A stretch of 64,000 nt of DNA from Ensifer sp. LC163 (lineage in GTDB: Bacteria > Pseudomonadota > Alphaproteobacteria > Rhizobiales > Rhizobiaceae), in the NCBI RefSeq assembly GCF_001695855.1, contig NZ_MBSS01000008.1, positions 62,001 through 126,000 on the forward strand, written 5' to 3'. How positions within the stretch are numbered: the first letter of the stretch is position 1; each line of letters starts with the position of its first letter. The notes under the pieces are model-generated. The model was given only the letters and a program-made list of their open reading frames with translations. It did not search any database and had not been told where the DNA came from. Below, piece after piece: positions 17,682 through 25,698 of this stretch. Both the position numbers and the translations under genes were made by a program.

Positions 17682-18188
17682 TCCGCCTCATGCTTGCCGG
17701 TGCCGCTGTCTCGCTCGGCGGCGCCGGCAACTTTTTATCCGCTCGGTGCATCGAGGTTTCCGGGGGCCACAAGTCCAGAACAGGCACGACCTTCGCAAAC
17801 TTGCTGTCGATAAGTCGGGATGGCGGAACGGGTGCACACGAAGGTCACGGTGGAGGCCTCGGATCAGTGCCGAACTCGCCGATGACGGTTGGGCGATCGA
17901 TCTTGACTGGTTCAGCGAAATACGTCCGGCGATGCCACGATCGAAGTCACGAGCGCCGGCGGCAGGGTTTAATCCTTGCCGCGCGTTGATGGACCAACGC
18001 CTGACCATCGCTCCCCGACAAGGCGCAGTATCGCGCATGGCGACAGGGTCCAGGCGGTTTGGGGACATAGCGGCCCGCCGTTTGTCACCCGACAAGGATT
18101 TCCCGCCCAACGGACGCTAATCCTATGTCGCAGCCGGCGACCCAGTCGCCGCCCGGCGGCATCGGTACAGTTTTAGGGAAGCGAAGAC
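17682..18188. other. Gap without a recognisable gene
   Basis: These 507 bases between phoA and tatA contain overlapping short open frames on both strands, none with a convincing ribosome site or family motif. No palindrome or transposon end stands out. It may be decayed coding DNA. Confidence 0.5.
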
Positions 18189-18374
18189 ATGGGTTCCTTG
18201 AGTATTTGGCATTGGTTGATCGTGCTTGCGGTGGTGTTGGTCCTGTTCGGACGCGGCAAGATCCCGGAACTGATGGGGGATGTCGCAAAGGGCATTCGCA
18301 ATTTCAAGCGCGGTCTGCAGGACGATGCGGCCGTGCCGCCGCAGAGGGAGATCGATACGAGACGGGGCGAGTAA
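18189..18374 (+). CDS. tatA: TatA/E-family twin-arginine translocase subunit
   Basis: This 61-residue protein has one N-terminal membrane helix ([17 protein letters not shown]), the conserved [12 protein letters not shown] turn, and an amphipathic helix [12 protein letters not shown]. That is the complete TatA plan, with a short tail. TatA forms the pore-like assembly that exports folded proteins. tatB and tatC are not adjacent, so this is probably an extra paralogue. Tat cargo is close by (NirK and NrtA carry twin-arginine signals), but no direct link is proven. It is convergent with ubiV. Confidence 0.85.
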   Translation: MGSLSIWHWLIVLAVVLVLFGRGKIPELMGDVAKGIRNFKRGLQDDAAVPPQREIDTRRGE

Positions 18375-18578
18375 TGACCGGCCCGCACCGGGTCGCGCCC
18401 GGCGAAGCCGCCCGGCAGCCAGTGCTTCGAACTGGAAGAGCAACTGATCGATCTCGGTCCGGCAGGCGCAATCGAGCGTCGCGCCATCGATCAGCCAACG
18501 AATGCTGCCGACGACATCGGCGAGATTGGCATCATCCGTCGTCTCCTTGGCCGAAAGGATCAACTCATCTGCGATCGT

Positions 18579-19511
18579 TCACCTCCATGGGGGCGAGCCG
18601 GCGGGCGCTGCGATCCATGACGCGCCGGTCTGGCCATGGTGAAAACCGTTCGACAGCGGCACGCCCGGGTAGGCGAGCGTCAGGCGACCAAGGCCCTCGG
18701 CGGGCGAGCATCGTCCGGTTGCAACATCGTCATAGATCCGGGCGGCCATCACCATGTCGCAGTCCTGCGGCGACAACCGGATGCGGCCGATGCCGGCGGC
18801 GGTCAGTTCGCCAAGCTCCTGCAACAGGCTCTGGCATGTGTGCGACATGGTCTGCACCCCGTTGAGGGCAAGGAACGGCTGGCGGTCGAGTGTGTCGACG
18901 ATGAGCCCGTCGCTGTCTTCGCCGCAGATGAATTGGCAATTGTCCTTCACCAGACCCTTGGAACGGGCGTGGGCGCAGCGCGCCGAGATCGCCAACGGCA
19001 CGCGTCCGAAACCGAAGATTTCAAACACGACATCAGGCGCATCGCGAGCGATGTCGCGCACCGACGCCATGGGCAACTCCGGCGGCAGACAAATGCTGGT
19101 CGCACCGCGCGACGCCAGCAGACGGGCGGTCGCGCCGTTGTAGACGTTGATTAAAGGGCCGACCGAATGCGGCTTGCCGGCAAGCAGCCCGAGAGCGGAC
19201 AGATCGTTGGCCTCGATCGGATGGACGCTGTCGCGCACAAGGCCGCGCACGAGTTGGCTTTCACGTTCCAAAGTAACCAGCGCAAGCGAGGCAAGGCTGA
19301 CCTTTTTGCCGGCGCCCTCCAGGCGTTCGATCACCTCGGCGACATGCGGTTCGATGAAATGCAGACGCTTCGAGCAGACTGCCTCGCCGAGGGTGACATG
19401 TTCGACCGGGGCTTCGTCGGCAATGCGGAAATAGAAGTCGCGCCATTTGGGTCCGTCCCAGAGGTAAAGTACCGGGCCGAGGCTGAGCGAGGGGTGTGTT
19501 GATGCGGGCAT
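18579..19511 (-). CDS. ubiV: O2-independent ubiquinone hydroxylation protein UbiV
   Basis: This is a 310-residue U32-peptidase-like protein. The ATG at 19511 is used because the upstream extension only reads back through ubiU. Cysteines expected to hold a [4Fe-4S] cluster are visible in GEAVCSKRL near residue 39 and in the spaced set CAHARSKGLVKDNCQFICGE. UbiU and UbiV form a complex that hydroxylates the ubiquinone ring without oxygen, allowing ubiquinone to be made under denitrifying conditions. It starts four bases after the ubiU stop in a ubiT-ubiU-ubiV operon. Confidence 0.9.
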   Translation of the reverse strand: MPASTHPSLSLGPVLYLWDGPKWRDFYFRIADEAPVEHVTLGEAVCSKRLHFIEPHVAEVIERLEGAGKKVSLASLALVTLERESQLVRGLVRDSVHPIEANDLSALGLLAGKPHSVGPLINVYNGATARLLASRGATSICLPPELPMASVRDIARDAPDVVFEIFGFGRVPLAISARCAHARSKGLVKDNCQFICGEDSDGLIVDTLDRQPFLALNGVQTMSHTCQSLLQELGELTAAGIGRIRLSPQDCDMVMAARIYDDVATGRCSPAEGLGRLTLAYPGVPLSNGFHHGQTGASWIAAPAGSPPWR

Positions 19512-19515
19512 GTCG

Positions 19516-20493
19516 TTACCTCCACCGCTTCTCGTAGGCGCCTGATGTCGTCTTCTGTCCCTCGCTAAGCCGCCGGAGACGCGACAGCAAGGCGGGCCTC
19601 TCGTCCGCATTGGCAGCGACGGCGCGACGCATGATGGACACGACCTCGGCGACATAGGCCTTGCCGCGCTGGCGTCCCTCGATCTTCAACGCGCCGACAC
19701 CCGCATCGCGCAGGGCATCGATGTGATCCATGACGTCGAGCGAAACCGGATCCTCGAAGGCGTACCCACGCTCCTCGGCAATGTCGAAGCGTCCCTTGCA
19801 GAGCGTGGGATAACCGGCGGCTTCGCCGGCCGGAAAGCGGTTGATGGTGTAGTCGCCCAGTTCCGATACCAGTTCGCTGCCATCCTCGCGGTAACGCACG
19901 TGACTTGCCGGCGAACAGACGCCGTTCATGTTGGGAGACTTGCCGGTGGCGTAGGACGAGAGCGAGCAGCGCCCCTCGGCCATCACGCAGAGCCCGCCGA
20001 AAACGAAGACCTCGATCTCGCAGCTGATCTGGCGCGCAAGGCGGGCGATATCGGGAATCGTGAGAATGCGCGGAAGCACGACGCGCTTCGCACCGAAGGT
20101 TTCGACAAGGAATTTGACGGCGTCGGCGTTGGAGGCGGAGGCCTGGACCGAGACGTGCAGCCGTTGCTCCGGATGGCGCTCGGCCGTGTAGGCCATCAAT
20201 CCGAAGTCGGCGAGGATAAGGGCGTCGGCCCCAAGGCGCACGGCATCGTCGACCGCGTCATGCCAGAGCTTTTCTTGACCCGCCCGCATGAAGGTGTTGA
20301 TGGCGACGAAGGTCATCACCTTGTGCCGGCGGGCGTAGGCAATCGCGGTCTTCAGTTCGTCGCGTGAGAAGTTGAGGCCGGGAAAGTTGCGTGCATTGGT
20401 CTCGTCGCGAAAGCCGCAATAGACGGCATCGGCGCCGGCATCCACGGCCTCGCGAAAGGCGGCGGGCGTGCCCGCCGGACAGATCAGTTCCAT
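19516..20493 (-). CDS. ubiU: O2-independent ubiquinone hydroxylation protein UbiU
   Basis: This 325-residue member of the U32 peptidase family begins MELICPAGTPAAFREAVDAG. The four probable cluster cysteines appear in FGGLCVMAEGRC, MNGVCSPASH and YPTLCKGRFD. It partners with UbiV, encoded immediately downstream, in the oxygen-free hydroxylation of ubiquinone precursors. Its start overlaps the end of ubiT by ten bases, so the three genes are translated from one message. The whole set lies beside the nitrite/NO respiration genes, which need ubiquinone without oxygen. Confidence 0.92.
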   Translation of the reverse strand: MELICPAGTPAAFREAVDAGADAVYCGFRDETNARNFPGLNFSRDELKTAIAYARRHKVMTFVAINTFMRAGQEKLWHDAVDDAVRLGADALILADFGLMAYTAERHPEQRLHVSVQASASNADAVKFLVETFGAKRVVLPRILTIPDIARLARQISCEIEVFVFGGLCVMAEGRCSLSSYATGKSPNMNGVCSPASHVRYREDGSELVSELGDYTINRFPAGEAAGYPTLCKGRFDIAEERGYAFEDPVSLDVMDHIDALRDAGVGALKIEGRQRGKAYVAEVVSIMRRAVAANADERPALLSRLRRLSEGQKTTSGAYEKRWR

Positions 20494-20990
20494 GTGGCTG
20501 CCTCCCCGGACAATGCGCGTGTCCTGATTTCAGCCGCTGCGCGCCGGACCAAGGGTGCGAACGGCCCGCTCATGCGGGCGATATCTGCCGGCAGGTCGAT
20601 GTCGCAGTCGTCGAGCGCGTTGCGCAGCGCCAACATGGCTTCCATGTCGCCCGTGATCGTCAGGCTTCTGGAGAAGAACACGGCATCGCCGTCGATCTGG
20701 CCTTCGAGCAGCGCCAGAAGCAACACGAACCTGCCGCCCATGCAGGCGTGAGCGACCGGCAGATGCGGCTTGCGGTGAACGGAGATGCGGCGGGCCGCCG
20801 GCTCTACCAGAAAGCCCACGGGAAGATCCGTGGGGACAAAGGCGTACCGCTTGTCGGCGTGCTCCCCGAGCCGGTCGAAAAGATCCGGATGCTGGGCAAC
20901 GACCTGGGCAAAGACGAGCCGCGTGGCGTGTTCGATGACGGAGAGCGGGGCGATCCGGAAAGGCACGGTCATCGCAAAGGGTAGGGTCAT
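20484..20990 (-). CDS. ubiT: UbiT, SCP2-domain lipid-binding protein
   Basis: This is a 168-residue protein with the SCP2 sterol-carrier fold, suggested by RISVHRKPHLPVAHACMGGRFVL (quoted in part) and LLEGQIDGDAVFFSRSLTITGD. In E. coli UbiT is the anaerobic counterpart of UbiJ and is thought to bind ubiquinone intermediates. The ATG at 20990 is chosen over one six codons later, and neither has a strong ribosome site. It leads the ubiT-ubiU-ubiV operon and is divergent from ubiD. An FNR-like box lies between them. Confidence 0.85.
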   Translation of the reverse strand: MTLPFAMTVPFRIAPLSVIEHATRLVFAQVVAQHPDLFDRLGEHADKRYAFVPTDLPVGFLVEPAARRISVHRKPHLPVAHACMGGRFVLLLALLEGQIDGDAVFFSRSLTITGDMEAMLALRNALDDCDIDLPADIARMSGPFAPLVRRAAAEIRTRALSGEAATWN

Positions 20991-21056
20991 GGGCTGCCTG
21001 CATAAAGATGGAGCAAAGAATGGTTTGCATGCTAGTCGCCGCACCGCGCCGGCTGT

Positions 21057-21070
21057 TTGTCCCACGTCAA
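21057..21070. promoter_or_regulatory. FNR/NnrR-type box between ubiT and ubiD
   Basis: The bases read TTGTC-CCAC-GTCAA, a near-symmetric FNR/CRP-family site with one mismatch between half-sites. It lies 67 bases before the ubiT ATG and 35 bases before the ubiD ATG. Confidence 0.55.
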
Positions 21071-21104
21071 AGACATCGGGCATTTGCCGAGCCTAAGAGG
21101 CGGC

Positions 21105-22616
21105 ATGAACAAGAACTTCCGTTCCGCCAAGGGTTTTGTCTCGCTTCAGGATTTTGCCGGCGCGCTGGAGCGTGACGGGGAGCTGAAACGCATCTCCCGT
21201 CCCGTCTCGCTGGTGCATGAGGTGACCGAAATCCACCGACGCGTTCTGGCGGATGAGGGACCGGCCTTGCTGTTCGAGCGGCCGGTCGATGCTTCCGGGC
21301 GCGTCCACGACATCCCTCTGCTTGCCAATCTCTTTGGCACCGAGCGCCGGATCGAACGTGGTTTCGGTTTACGCACCGGCGGACTTGTCGAGCTTGCACG
21401 CGAGCTGGCCGAGCTGCGGGATCCGCGCGCGCCCGGGTCGCTGCGCGATGCCTGGGACCGGCTGCCGCTGTTGCGGTCTGCACTCTTCATGCGGCCGAAA
21501 CATGTGGCGTCCGCACCTTGCCAGGACATCGTCTGGCGTGGCGCGGACCTCGACCTTGGCCGCTTGCCGATCCAATGGTGCTGGCCGGGCGAACCGGCAC
21601 CGCTGATCACCTGGCCGCTGGTGATCACGCGCGCACCGGACGATCCGCTCGATGTCAATGTCGGCATCTATCGCATGCAGGTGCTGGGCCGGGACCGGGT
21701 GATCCTACGTTGGCTTGCCCATCGCGGTGGCGCCCGACACCATCGCCTGTGGCAGCGCCAGGGGCGCGACATGCCGGTTGCCGTGGCAATCGGCGCCGAT
21801 CCCGCCACGATCCTTGCCTCCGTCATGCCGCTGCCGGAGGGGCTGAGCGAACTCAACTTCGCCGGACTGTTGCGGCGCAGCCGAACGCAGCTCACGGCGG
21901 CTACGTCGGTGCCGCTGGCCGTTCCGGCAAATGCCGAGATCGTCCTCGAAGGAACGGTATCGGCGACTGAGACGGCCGAGGAAGGGCCCTATGGCGACCA
22001 CACCGGCTACTACAATTCTGTCGAACCGTTTCCGGTCATGACACTTTCCGCCATCACCACGCGCCGTGCCCCCTATTATCTCTCCACCTATACCGGCCGG
22101 CCGCCGGACGAGCCTTCGCGCCTGGGCGAGGCGATGAACATGCTGTTCGTTCCGCTGGCCAAGAAGCAGTTCCCGGAGATCACCGATCTCTGGTTGCCGC
22201 CGGAGGCCTGTTCCTATCGCGCCATGGTCGTCTCGATCGACAAGCGTTACCCCGGACAGGCGAAACGACTGATGATGGGTCTATGGTCGATGCTGCCGCA
22301 GTTCAGCTACACCAAGCTGATCATCGCGGTCGACCCGGATATCAATGTCCGCCATTGGCCCGATGTCATGTGGGCGCTGGCCACCCGCTTCGATGCGAGC
22401 CGCGATGTCACCGTGATTGCCGACACGCCGATCGACTATCTCGATTTCGCCTCGCCGCGCTCCGGCCTCGGCGGCAAGCTCGGGCTGGATGCAACGACGA
22501 AGATCGGCTCGGAGACGGATCGGGAATGGGGGCGGGTGCTCGACATGACGCCGGATGTCGTCGAGCAGGTTGATACCATCTGGGCCGATCTTGGCCTTGG
22601 AGGCGGAGCGCGATGA
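21105..22616 (+). CDS. ubiD: UbiD-family decarboxylase (ubiquinone biosynthesis)
   Basis: This is a 503-residue UbiD-type enzyme, which uses prenylated FMN to decarboxylate 3-polyprenyl-4-hydroxybenzoate. The catalytic neighbourhood is recognisable as TAEEGPYGDHTGYY near residue 300, with conserved Arg and Glu in the family order. The ATG at 21105 follows AGAGGCGGC, and an earlier in-frame ATG at 21057 would lie on the FNR-like box. ubiX, which makes the cofactor, starts within the last four bases of this gene. Location opposite ubiTUV suggests a dedicated anaerobic ubiquinone module. A specialised aromatic decarboxylase role cannot be excluded. Confidence 0.88.
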   Translation: MNKNFRSAKGFVSLQDFAGALERDGELKRISRPVSLVHEVTEIHRRVLADEGPALLFERPVDASGRVHDIPLLANLFGTERRIERGFGLRTGGLVELARELAELRDPRAPGSLRDAWDRLPLLRSALFMRPKHVASAPCQDIVWRGADLDLGRLPIQWCWPGEPAPLITWPLVITRAPDDPLDVNVGIYRMQVLGRDRVILRWLAHRGGARHHRLWQRQGRDMPVAVAIGADPATILASVMPLPEGLSELNFAGLLRRSRTQLTAATSVPLAVPANAEIVLEGTVSATETAEEGPYGDHTGYYNSVEPFPVMTLSAITTRRAPYYLSTYTGRPPDEPSRLGEAMNMLFVPLAKKQFPEITDLWLPPEACSYRAMVVSIDKRYPGQAKRLMMGLWSMLPQFSYTKLIIAVDPDINVRHWPDVMWALATRFDASRDVTVIADTPIDYLDFASPRSGLGGKLGLDATTKIGSETDREWGRVLDMTPDVVEQVDTIWADLGLGGGAR

Positions 22617-23197
22617 GCAGGTTGAAAATTGTCGTCGGTGTGACCGGCGCATCCGGTGCCGCCATTCCTTTGCGCATCGCCGAACGGCTAGCTGAGATCG
22701 ACGAGGTCGAGATGCATCTGGTGATGTCGCCGGCAGCGCATCGCACGCTTGCCCATGAGGTCGGAGCGCACGCGCTGCTGCGGCTTCTGGAAAAGGTTGA
22801 TCGGACCTACGACAATAGCGATATCGGCGCGGCGATCGCCAGCGGTTCGTTTCCGACGGCCGGGATGATCGTGTCGCCCTGTTCCATGCGCACGCTTGCC
22901 GCGATCGCCAACGGGCTGGCCGACAATCTGCTTGTCCGGGCTGCGGACGTACACCTGAAAGAGCGTCGCCGTCTCGTCCTGATGACGCGCGAGACGCCGC
23001 TTCATCTGGGGCACCTGCGCAATATGTGCGCCGCCACGGAAATGGGCGCCATCATCATGCCGCCGGTGCCGGCCTTTTACCACCGGCCGGCAAGCGTCGA
23101 GGCGATCATCGACCATCTCGCCGCAAGGGCAATCGATCTGCTGGCGCTGCCGATCGCGCCGCTTGCAAGGGCCTGGCAGGGGGAGAAGATCAGTTGA
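22613..23197 (+). CDS. ubiX: UbiX flavin prenyltransferase
   Basis: This 194-residue protein opens with the UbiX flavin motif KIVVGVTGASGAAIPLR and contains IVSPCSMRTLAAIANGLADN and the late EMGAIIMPPVPAFY. UbiX transfers dimethylallyl phosphate to FMN to give prenyl-FMN, the cofactor of UbiD encoded directly upstream. The start overlaps the ubiD stop (ATGA), indicating translational coupling. Its 3' end overlaps the convergent nnrU gene by eight bases, which is unusually tight. Confidence 0.93.
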   Translation: MSRLKIVVGVTGASGAAIPLRIAERLAEIDEVEMHLVMSPAAHRTLAHEVGAHALLRLLEKVDRTYDNSDIGAAIASGSFPTAGMIVSPCSMRTLAAIANGLADNLLVRAADVHLKERRRLVLMTRETPLHLGHLRNMCAATEMGAIIMPPVPAFYHRPASVEAIIDHLAARAIDLLALPIAPLARAWQGEKIS

Positions 23198-23882
23198 ACG
23201 GAAGGGCTTGCAGCAGCGGATCGGCATCGAACATCGCATAGTGGCCGCCTGCAAGCAGCCAGAGGGTGATTGCAGCGGTCGCGAAGGCCGACAGGATCAT
23301 CACCGGATCCGCGCGAAACGGCGTCCGGCCCTTGAGGATCGCGACAAAGGGCCAGATGGAAGTGCGGCTGCTTGTGACGGACCAGCGTTCATTCAGGCGT
23401 CGCCGCGCTCGCTTCTCCACCATGAAGAACCCGCCCAGGGCGAAGAGCGCGAAACCACCGAAGAGCACCAGCGATCGTAGGTCGCCATTGGGCACGACAT
23501 GAGCGATCGCCCACAACAGGAAACCCCACAGGACCGGATGACGTGTGATGGCGACGATTGCGCCTGTCTGATCGCGATTTTCGAAGATCGAGATCGACAG
23601 TGGGTTTTCGCTGAAGAGGCCCGCGAGCACGAAGAAAATGCCGAGCGGAGCCAGAATGAACGTTACCCAGGCCTGCCACGGCGCCGGATCCCAGATCGGC
23701 ACGAAATCGAGCTGAAGCGCCGCATGAAAGACGAAACCCAGCGCAACCAGCGACAGCAGCGAGTAGGCAGCGAAATAGGTTCGGCGACCGAGCCGGTCGA
23801 TCAGGCCCTGGCGCAGTGACGGCCAGGCCGGCACGAGATGGAGCAGCAGGAAGGCGGCAAAGGCGAGGAGGAAATAGGTCAT
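23190..23882 (-). CDS. nnrU: NnrU family membrane protein
   Basis: This is a 230-residue protein with about six membrane helices. Conserved NnrU landmarks are RHPVLWGFLLWAIAHVVPNGD near residue 117 and FFMVEKRARRRL. NnrU belongs to the NnrU/isoprenylcysteine-methyltransferase-like membrane family and was named for its need in nitrite/NO metabolism in Rhodobacter. Its biochemical activity is unknown. An alternative GTG start exists at 23900. It follows the hemerythrin gene by ten bases, so both are one operon behind the box at 24381. Confidence 0.85.
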   Translation of the reverse strand: MTYFLLAFAAFLLLHLVPAWPSLRQGLIDRLGRRTYFAAYSLLSLVALGFVFHAALQLDFVPIWDPAPWQAWVTFILAPLGIFFVLAGLFSENPLSISIFENRDQTGAIVAITRHPVLWGFLLWAIAHVVPNGDLRSLVLFGGFALFALGGFFMVEKRARRRLNERWSVTSSRTSIWPFVAILKGRTPFRADPVMILSAFATAAITLWLLAGGHYAMFDADPLLQALPFN

Positions 23883-23892
23883 GTCGAGGGTC

Positions 23893-24321
23893 TCATGCAC
23901 AGGCTGCGAGCAGCAGGCGCTCCGTCGCCACGTGGCGGCGGACGGTTTCGAAGAAGGCCCGCAACATATAGCCGATCGCGTCCCAGCCTAGCGACGCCCG
24001 GTCATCCAACACAGCCTGCAGCACGCGCCCCAGCTCGGCGGCCGCCTGGTCATCGTGGTCGTGCTCGGCGCGTAGTCGTTCGATCAACGCGTCGCGATCT
24101 TTGGCTGTCCTTTGGTCTTCAACGGCTGGAAACAGGATTGACTCCTCGAGCGCATGGACCTGTTTGAGCCTTTCGGGCAGTTCCGCCAGAATCATGCGGC
24201 AGCTCGCACCGTCAATGCGATGTGGAATCGAGTCGGCGAGGGCTTCGAGGCGATCGCACAGGTCGAGAAGTCCGCGGTAGGCCTCGCCCAGTTCCTGGTG
24301 TCCGGTAAAGCGCTGTCGCAT
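23893..24321 (-). CDS. Hemerythrin HHE-domain protein
   Basis: This 142-residue helical protein shows hemerythrin-type ligands: HQELGEAYR near the N-terminus, HALEESILFPAVED in the centre, and AEHDHDDQAA with a closing His at RRHVATERLL. Such domains hold a di-iron centre that can bind O2 or NO, or serve in iron release and repair of nitrosylated iron (compare YtfE/DnrN). The ATG at 24321 follows GGAGCAGG. It precedes nnrU in one operon and has an FNR/NnrR-type box 60 bases upstream, so an NO-related role is likely. Confidence 0.8.
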   Translation of the reverse strand: MRQRFTGHQELGEAYRGLLDLCDRLEALADSIPHRIDGASCRMILAELPERLKQVHALEESILFPAVEDQRTAKDRDALIERLRAEHDHDDQAAAELGRVLQAVLDDRASLGWDAIGYMLRAFFETVRRHVATERLLLAACA

Positions 24322-24380
24322 CGAACCTGCTCCATTGGGATGTTTCGCGTCTGAACTACACCCGATGGCGACCGTCCTCT

Positions 24381-24394
24381 TTGACATTTCGCAA
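24381..24394. promoter_or_regulatory. FNR/NnrR-type box upstream of hemerythrin-nnrU
   Basis: The site reads TTGAC-ATTT-CGCAA. It lies 60 bases before the hemerythrin start and fits the box set seen at seven other places between 21 and 38 kb. Confidence 0.65.
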
Positions 24395-24500
24395 AGTCCC
24401 CGGCGCGACCGTTCGCCGCTCGCGGTGCTACGTCGTGAACGCATAAGGGGTCGCCGGATTCAACTTGATGCGGTCCAAAGCTCTTTGAAAGGAGCTTTGG

Positions 24501-24551
24501 ATGGCGCGGTACGATCTGAGTGAGACGGAGTGGCGGCTGATTGAGCCGCTC
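24501..24551 (+). pseudogene. Remnant of an IS5-family transposase N-terminus
   Basis: After GGAGCTTTGG, an ATG opens the frame MARYDLSETEWRLIEPL, the standard start of IS5-superfamily transposases (proline- and leucine-rich continuation expected). The similarity ends after about 17 residues, and the rest of the frame is unrelated and stops early. The preceding 60 bases from about 24446 may include the left end of the element. No right end was found. Confidence 0.7.
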
Positions 24552-24623
24552 GGGCCCAGAGTTTACGAGTCCAGAACCTGCGGGGGCACGGCCTTTGGGC
24601 CGGGTTCAACCCATCGTCGTCAT

Positions 24624-25307
24624 TCACGGACGCGGGCTCATCCGCTCAAGCCATGCGGTGAGCCTTGATCTTTCTCGGACCAAACCATGCTGATTGAAGT
24701 GGTGAACACAGAAATGCGCCCATGACTCTTCGAACGCCATCTCCATATCCCCGGTGACCGAGGTCGTGCCTAGCCCGATCTCTGCATAGGTAAACTCGAA
24801 ACTGCCGCTGGGACGCGCCATAGCAATGTGGAACGGTTGACCATTAAACTCATTGATCATCGGCCTGCCGCTGCTGCGCATGACACCGGGTATCTCTACT
24901 CTGGCGGTTCTGCGTTCCAAGTCCGCCTCAAGATGAATCGGCAGGAACAATGTCTCGCAAGATTCCGAGCATGTGGACGCGAATACGGAGAAAAGATTGC
25001 TCAATGGTTCGCCTGCCTCGCCTGAGATGATCGATTCAAGCGCGATCCGTTGAGCTTCATTCGCCCGCTCGTCGATAACGATCTGGCGCCGGCCGTTTCC
25101 GTCCTTGATTTCGCCGGGCCACTTGTAAAGTGCCGCCCAGTTCAGGCCTGCGATCGGCGTATCGTCGAAATGGCCTTCAACGATGTTGCCGACGAAAGCC
25201 GACTGACAATAGCCGTGGGTACTTGGCAAGTTGAACTGGCAACCACAATTCATGGCGCAATTGCAGTTATCGTAAGTCTCGCTCTTGAATAGCCATTGAT
25301 CAGACAT
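24624..25307 (-). CDS. DUF1326 domain protein
   Basis: This 227-residue protein begins at an ATG after GGAGGG. The N-terminus has a dense cysteine cluster, YDNCNCAMNCGCQF, characteristic of DUF1326, and the middle holds GHFDDTPIAGLNWAALYKWPG, also typical. The family has no established function. It is often encoded next to a DUF2182 membrane protein, which is absent here. It is convergent with the transposase remnant and sits inside the denitrification neighbourhood, with no FNR-like box seen ahead of it. The cysteines suggest metal binding, which is inference. Confidence 0.85.
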   Translation of the reverse strand: MSDQWLFKSETYDNCNCAMNCGCQFNLPSTHGYCQSAFVGNIVEGHFDDTPIAGLNWAALYKWPGEIKDGNGRRQIVIDERANEAQRIALESIISGEAGEPLSNLFSVFASTCSESCETLFLPIHLEADLERRTARVEIPGVMRSSGRPMINEFNGQPFHIAMARPSGSFEFTYAEIGLGTTSVTGDMEMAFEESWAHFCVHHFNQHGLVRERSRLTAWLERMSPRP

Positions 25308-25698
25308 CCCTCCGATCCTCCCCTAATCCGTCGCGTTTTTTCTCTTCGGGAGGGCAGCGCCTGACGATGCGCGCTTCTATGTCGCGATCGTGGTTGCCTC
25401 ATCCTCTCGAGTGGGCAGGCGCTAACCGACGACGTCTGCGGCGAGAATGGCGGCACCCGACGCTCCATGCCCGCTTCACTCACGGGACGCGCTCCTACTT
25501 TGGATGCGGAAGGATCGGAAGCTTACCAGTGTTGACATGTGGCTTCAACCGGGATGCTCGGACGTCCAGTTATGCGGAAGTGGCCTGCTGCCGCGAAGGA
25601 GGCCGCTGACGGCTCCAGGGTGGACCCTGGCAAGCCGTCCGCGAGCGTGCATACGAGTTCATGCCATACAGCAAATGGCCACGCGCGGGACCGGTGTC
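25308..25698. other. Gap without a recognisable gene
   Basis: These 391 bases between the DUF1326 start and the 51-codon gene hold only shadow frames with no family motif. The DUF1326 promoter must lie at the left end. Nothing else stands out. Confidence 0.5.

Noticed and set aside
17682-18188. Overlapping frames after phoA, such as 17585-17989
   Set aside because: No ribosome site, no consistent frame and no family motif; the longest begins inside phoA.
24441-24623. A complete insertion sequence near the transposase start
   Set aside because: Only the first 17 codons of the transposase are recognisable and no second terminal repeat was found.
25531-25547. TTGAC-N7-TTCAA resembling an FNR box
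   Set aside because: The spacer is seven bases instead of four and no gene starts nearby in the right orientation.
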